From contig NZ_CP065424.1 in the NCBI RefSeq assembly GCF_017809215.1, positions 3,864,001 to 3,928,000 of the forward strand: 64,000 nt of DNA. The letters run 5' to 3'. A model generated the notes under the pieces. That model saw only the letters and a program-made list of their open reading frames with translations, was not told the origin of the DNA and did not search any database. The stretch comes from Heyndrickxia oleronia (lineage in GTDB: Bacteria; Bacillota; Bacilli; Bacillales; Bacillaceae_C). Of the stretch, positions 62,981 to 64,000 are shown one piece after another (the stretch's first letter is position 1; the number at the start of each line of letters is the position of its first letter). Made by a program: the position numbers and the translations under genes.

Positions 62981-63226
62981 GTTTATTGACGAAATTGTAC
63001 ACTCTTAGACAATCGTTTCTGTACATGATTAGGGTATCATTTATAAAAGGGATTAGAACCCATTGGTATCTTTCATTATTCTAGGCAAATTAAGGCCATT
63101 CAGCTTACTATATAATACGATGATGGCACAAGATTAAGCTGCCACGTCACCAAACGTTATCTAGTTGTAATATCTTTAAATATCCAAGCATACCCATTAA
63201 TAAAAAATTATGGGAGCTTGATTCAA

Positions 63227-63784
63227 TTGCGTTATAAAACCCACATAGTTAGTTCACTAACATTAGGGGCAGGAATCTCCATAACGCTTCATTATCCCTT
63301 TCACGTAGGCTATGTTTTAGGCATCATGTTTGGATCCTTATTACCGGATATTGATGAACCACGGTCTTTTATCGGACGAAGATCTTTTGGATTTGCTTCG
63401 TTTGTTAATGAAACATTTGGGCACCGTGGTATAACACATAGCCTATTTGCTTGGGGGATCGTTTCTTTTTTTTGTCTACTATCTCCTACTCCTTTCACTA
63501 TTGGAATCTCATTAGGATACCTTTTTCATTTATTCGGTGACTTTTTCTCTGTTCGAAGTATTCAGTTGTTCTTACCATTCCATCCTTTTCGTCCTAAACT
63601 ACCACTCTCTTATAAAACCGGAAGCCTTTCAGAAGATATCCTCTTTTATATCTTTACCATTCTTTTAGTTTACTTTGTGTTTATCCTAGGTCATTTACAT
63701 CATTATTTTATTCTTTCTTCCACTGAATTATTAGATAAGATGATTCATATTTTAGTAGAGATTATAAAAGGAGTGATGACATGA
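63227..63784 (+). CDS. ydjM: YdjM-family membrane-bound metal-dependent hydrolase
   Basis: The product is about 185 residues. It has H-x-x-x-x-x-L near the start (KTHIVSSLTLGAG), GSLLPDIDEPRSFIGRR, FGHRGITHSLFAW and YLFHLFGDFFS, the conserved metal-ligand pattern of DUF457/YdjM proteins set among about four helices. Activity is undefined. GGGAG is ten bases before the TTG at 63227; a TTG at 63218 is too near the site. It overlaps the next gene by four bases. Confidence 0.85.
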   Translation: MRYKTHIVSSLTLGAGISITLHYPFHVGYVLGIMFGSLLPDIDEPRSFIGRRSFGFASFVNETFGHRGITHSLFAWGIVSFFCLLSPTPFTIGISLGYLFHLFGDFFSVRSIQLFLPFHPFRPKLPLSYKTGSLSEDILFYIFTILLVYFVFILGHLHHYFILSSTELLDKMIHILVEIIKGVMT

Positions 63785-64000
63785 TTCAAAAACCGCTGAT
63801 TATACATCCGGATAGTCGAGTCATTTATGTGGTAGAGGCTCTTGATAAAACCGGAAAAATAAGTCAACGATTAATCCAATATGCAGATTTAATTCAAGCA
63901 CCGGAACAAATTCATACTTATGTTTTAAGTCCTTATGCGCTATGGACAGCAAAAGCAAAAGGAATCAGCTCAGAGGAGCTAATTGATTTCTTAGAAGAAA
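63781..64000 (+). CDS. XPB/Ssl2-like DNA helicase, N-terminal part (cut by window end)
   Basis: Seventy-three codons are visible. MIQKPLIIHPDSRVIYV...IQAPEQIHTYVLSPYALWTAKAKGISSEELIDFLEE matches the N-terminal domain of bacterial XPB-like helicases found in Bacillus accessory regions. The ATG overlaps the YdjM TGA (ATGA) and has GGAG eight bases upstream. The ATPase motifs lie beyond the window. Confidence 0.75.
   Translation, partial: MIQKPLIIHPDSRVIYVVEALDKTGKISQRLIQYADLIQAPEQIHTYVLSPYALWTAKAKGISSEELIDFLEE

Larger units (their letters stand above)
60510..63001 (-). mobile_element. Degenerate IS21-family insertion sequence, about 2.49 kb
   Basis: Both ends start TGTACAATT (60510 on the plus strand, 63001 on the minus strand), consistent with IS21 ends. 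It holds istA and istB in the usual order, both broken. It starts three bases after the neighbouring IS3 copy. No target duplication was seen. Confidence 0.8.

Overview
The window reads as chromosome of a low-GC Bacillaceae bacterium (Bacillus sensu lato). Purine-rich AGGAGG ribosome binding sites precede almost every gene, TTG and GTG starts are common, and several loci have B. subtilis counterparts: a YfjN-type tRNA-dihydrouridine synthase, the NdhF-YbcC-YbcF-YbcI (DAB) cluster, WapA and YdjM. No rRNA, tRNA, CRISPR array or complete prophage is visible. Species cannot be fixed from the sequence alone.

Layout. 1-4.7 kb: small enzymes (VOC, two NTF2-like proteins, GNAT) and a TetR/MFS pair with two matching operators. 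4.8-8.3 kb: a dead IS1595-family element, a possible attachment scar and a phage-type replication module (DnaD-like, DnaB-like, one unknown). 8.4-11.9 kb: dus and membrane proteins. 12.3-18.1 kb: the DAB inorganic-carbon operon (dabB-dabA plus a degenerate beta-carbonic-anhydrase-like gene) with a terminator-like hairpin in its leader, and a ybcI-like gene. 19.2-27.4 kb: a WapA/Rhs polymorphic toxin locus. A 1659-residue WapA ends in an AHH-type nuclease tip and is followed by a beta-propeller candidate immunity gene, a promoterless orphan tip with a different C-terminus, and a membrane-protein candidate immunity gene. 28.3-31.7 kb: a signal-peptidase-like lipoprotein, an IS1182 relic and a single-chain ECF sigma/anti-sigma/sensor protein.

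31.9-43.0 kb: one long minus-strand operon. It runs TetR, acyl-CoA ligase, MaoC hydratase, KAS III-like enzyme, secreted NHL propeller, and a complete Liv-type ABC importer. A tandem array of nineteen 52-bp units lies between livF and livH. The gene set suggests uptake, CoA activation and processing of an organic acid rather than simple branched-chain amino-acid uptake.

43-64 kb: accessory DNA. It begins with decayed genes and a tmRNA 3'-end scar, then a Gabija-type defence pair (GajA OLD nuclease, GajB helicase). Next come an S9 peptidase with a possible catalytic His to Tyr change, an amidohydrolase divergent from an Rgg-type regulator, and an intact IS3-family element inserted in the loop of a terminator. 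After that lie an unrecognised three-gene membrane cluster, remnants of abortive-infection and HerA genes, a dead IS3 copy and a dead IS21 copy. The right edge holds a YdjM-like hydrolase and the start of an XPB-like helicase.

The two regions most likely to hold little-described biology are the WapA tip/immunity array (19.2-27.4 kb) and the organic-acid operon with its internal minisatellite (31.9-43.0 kb). The defence material at 44-59 kb comes next.
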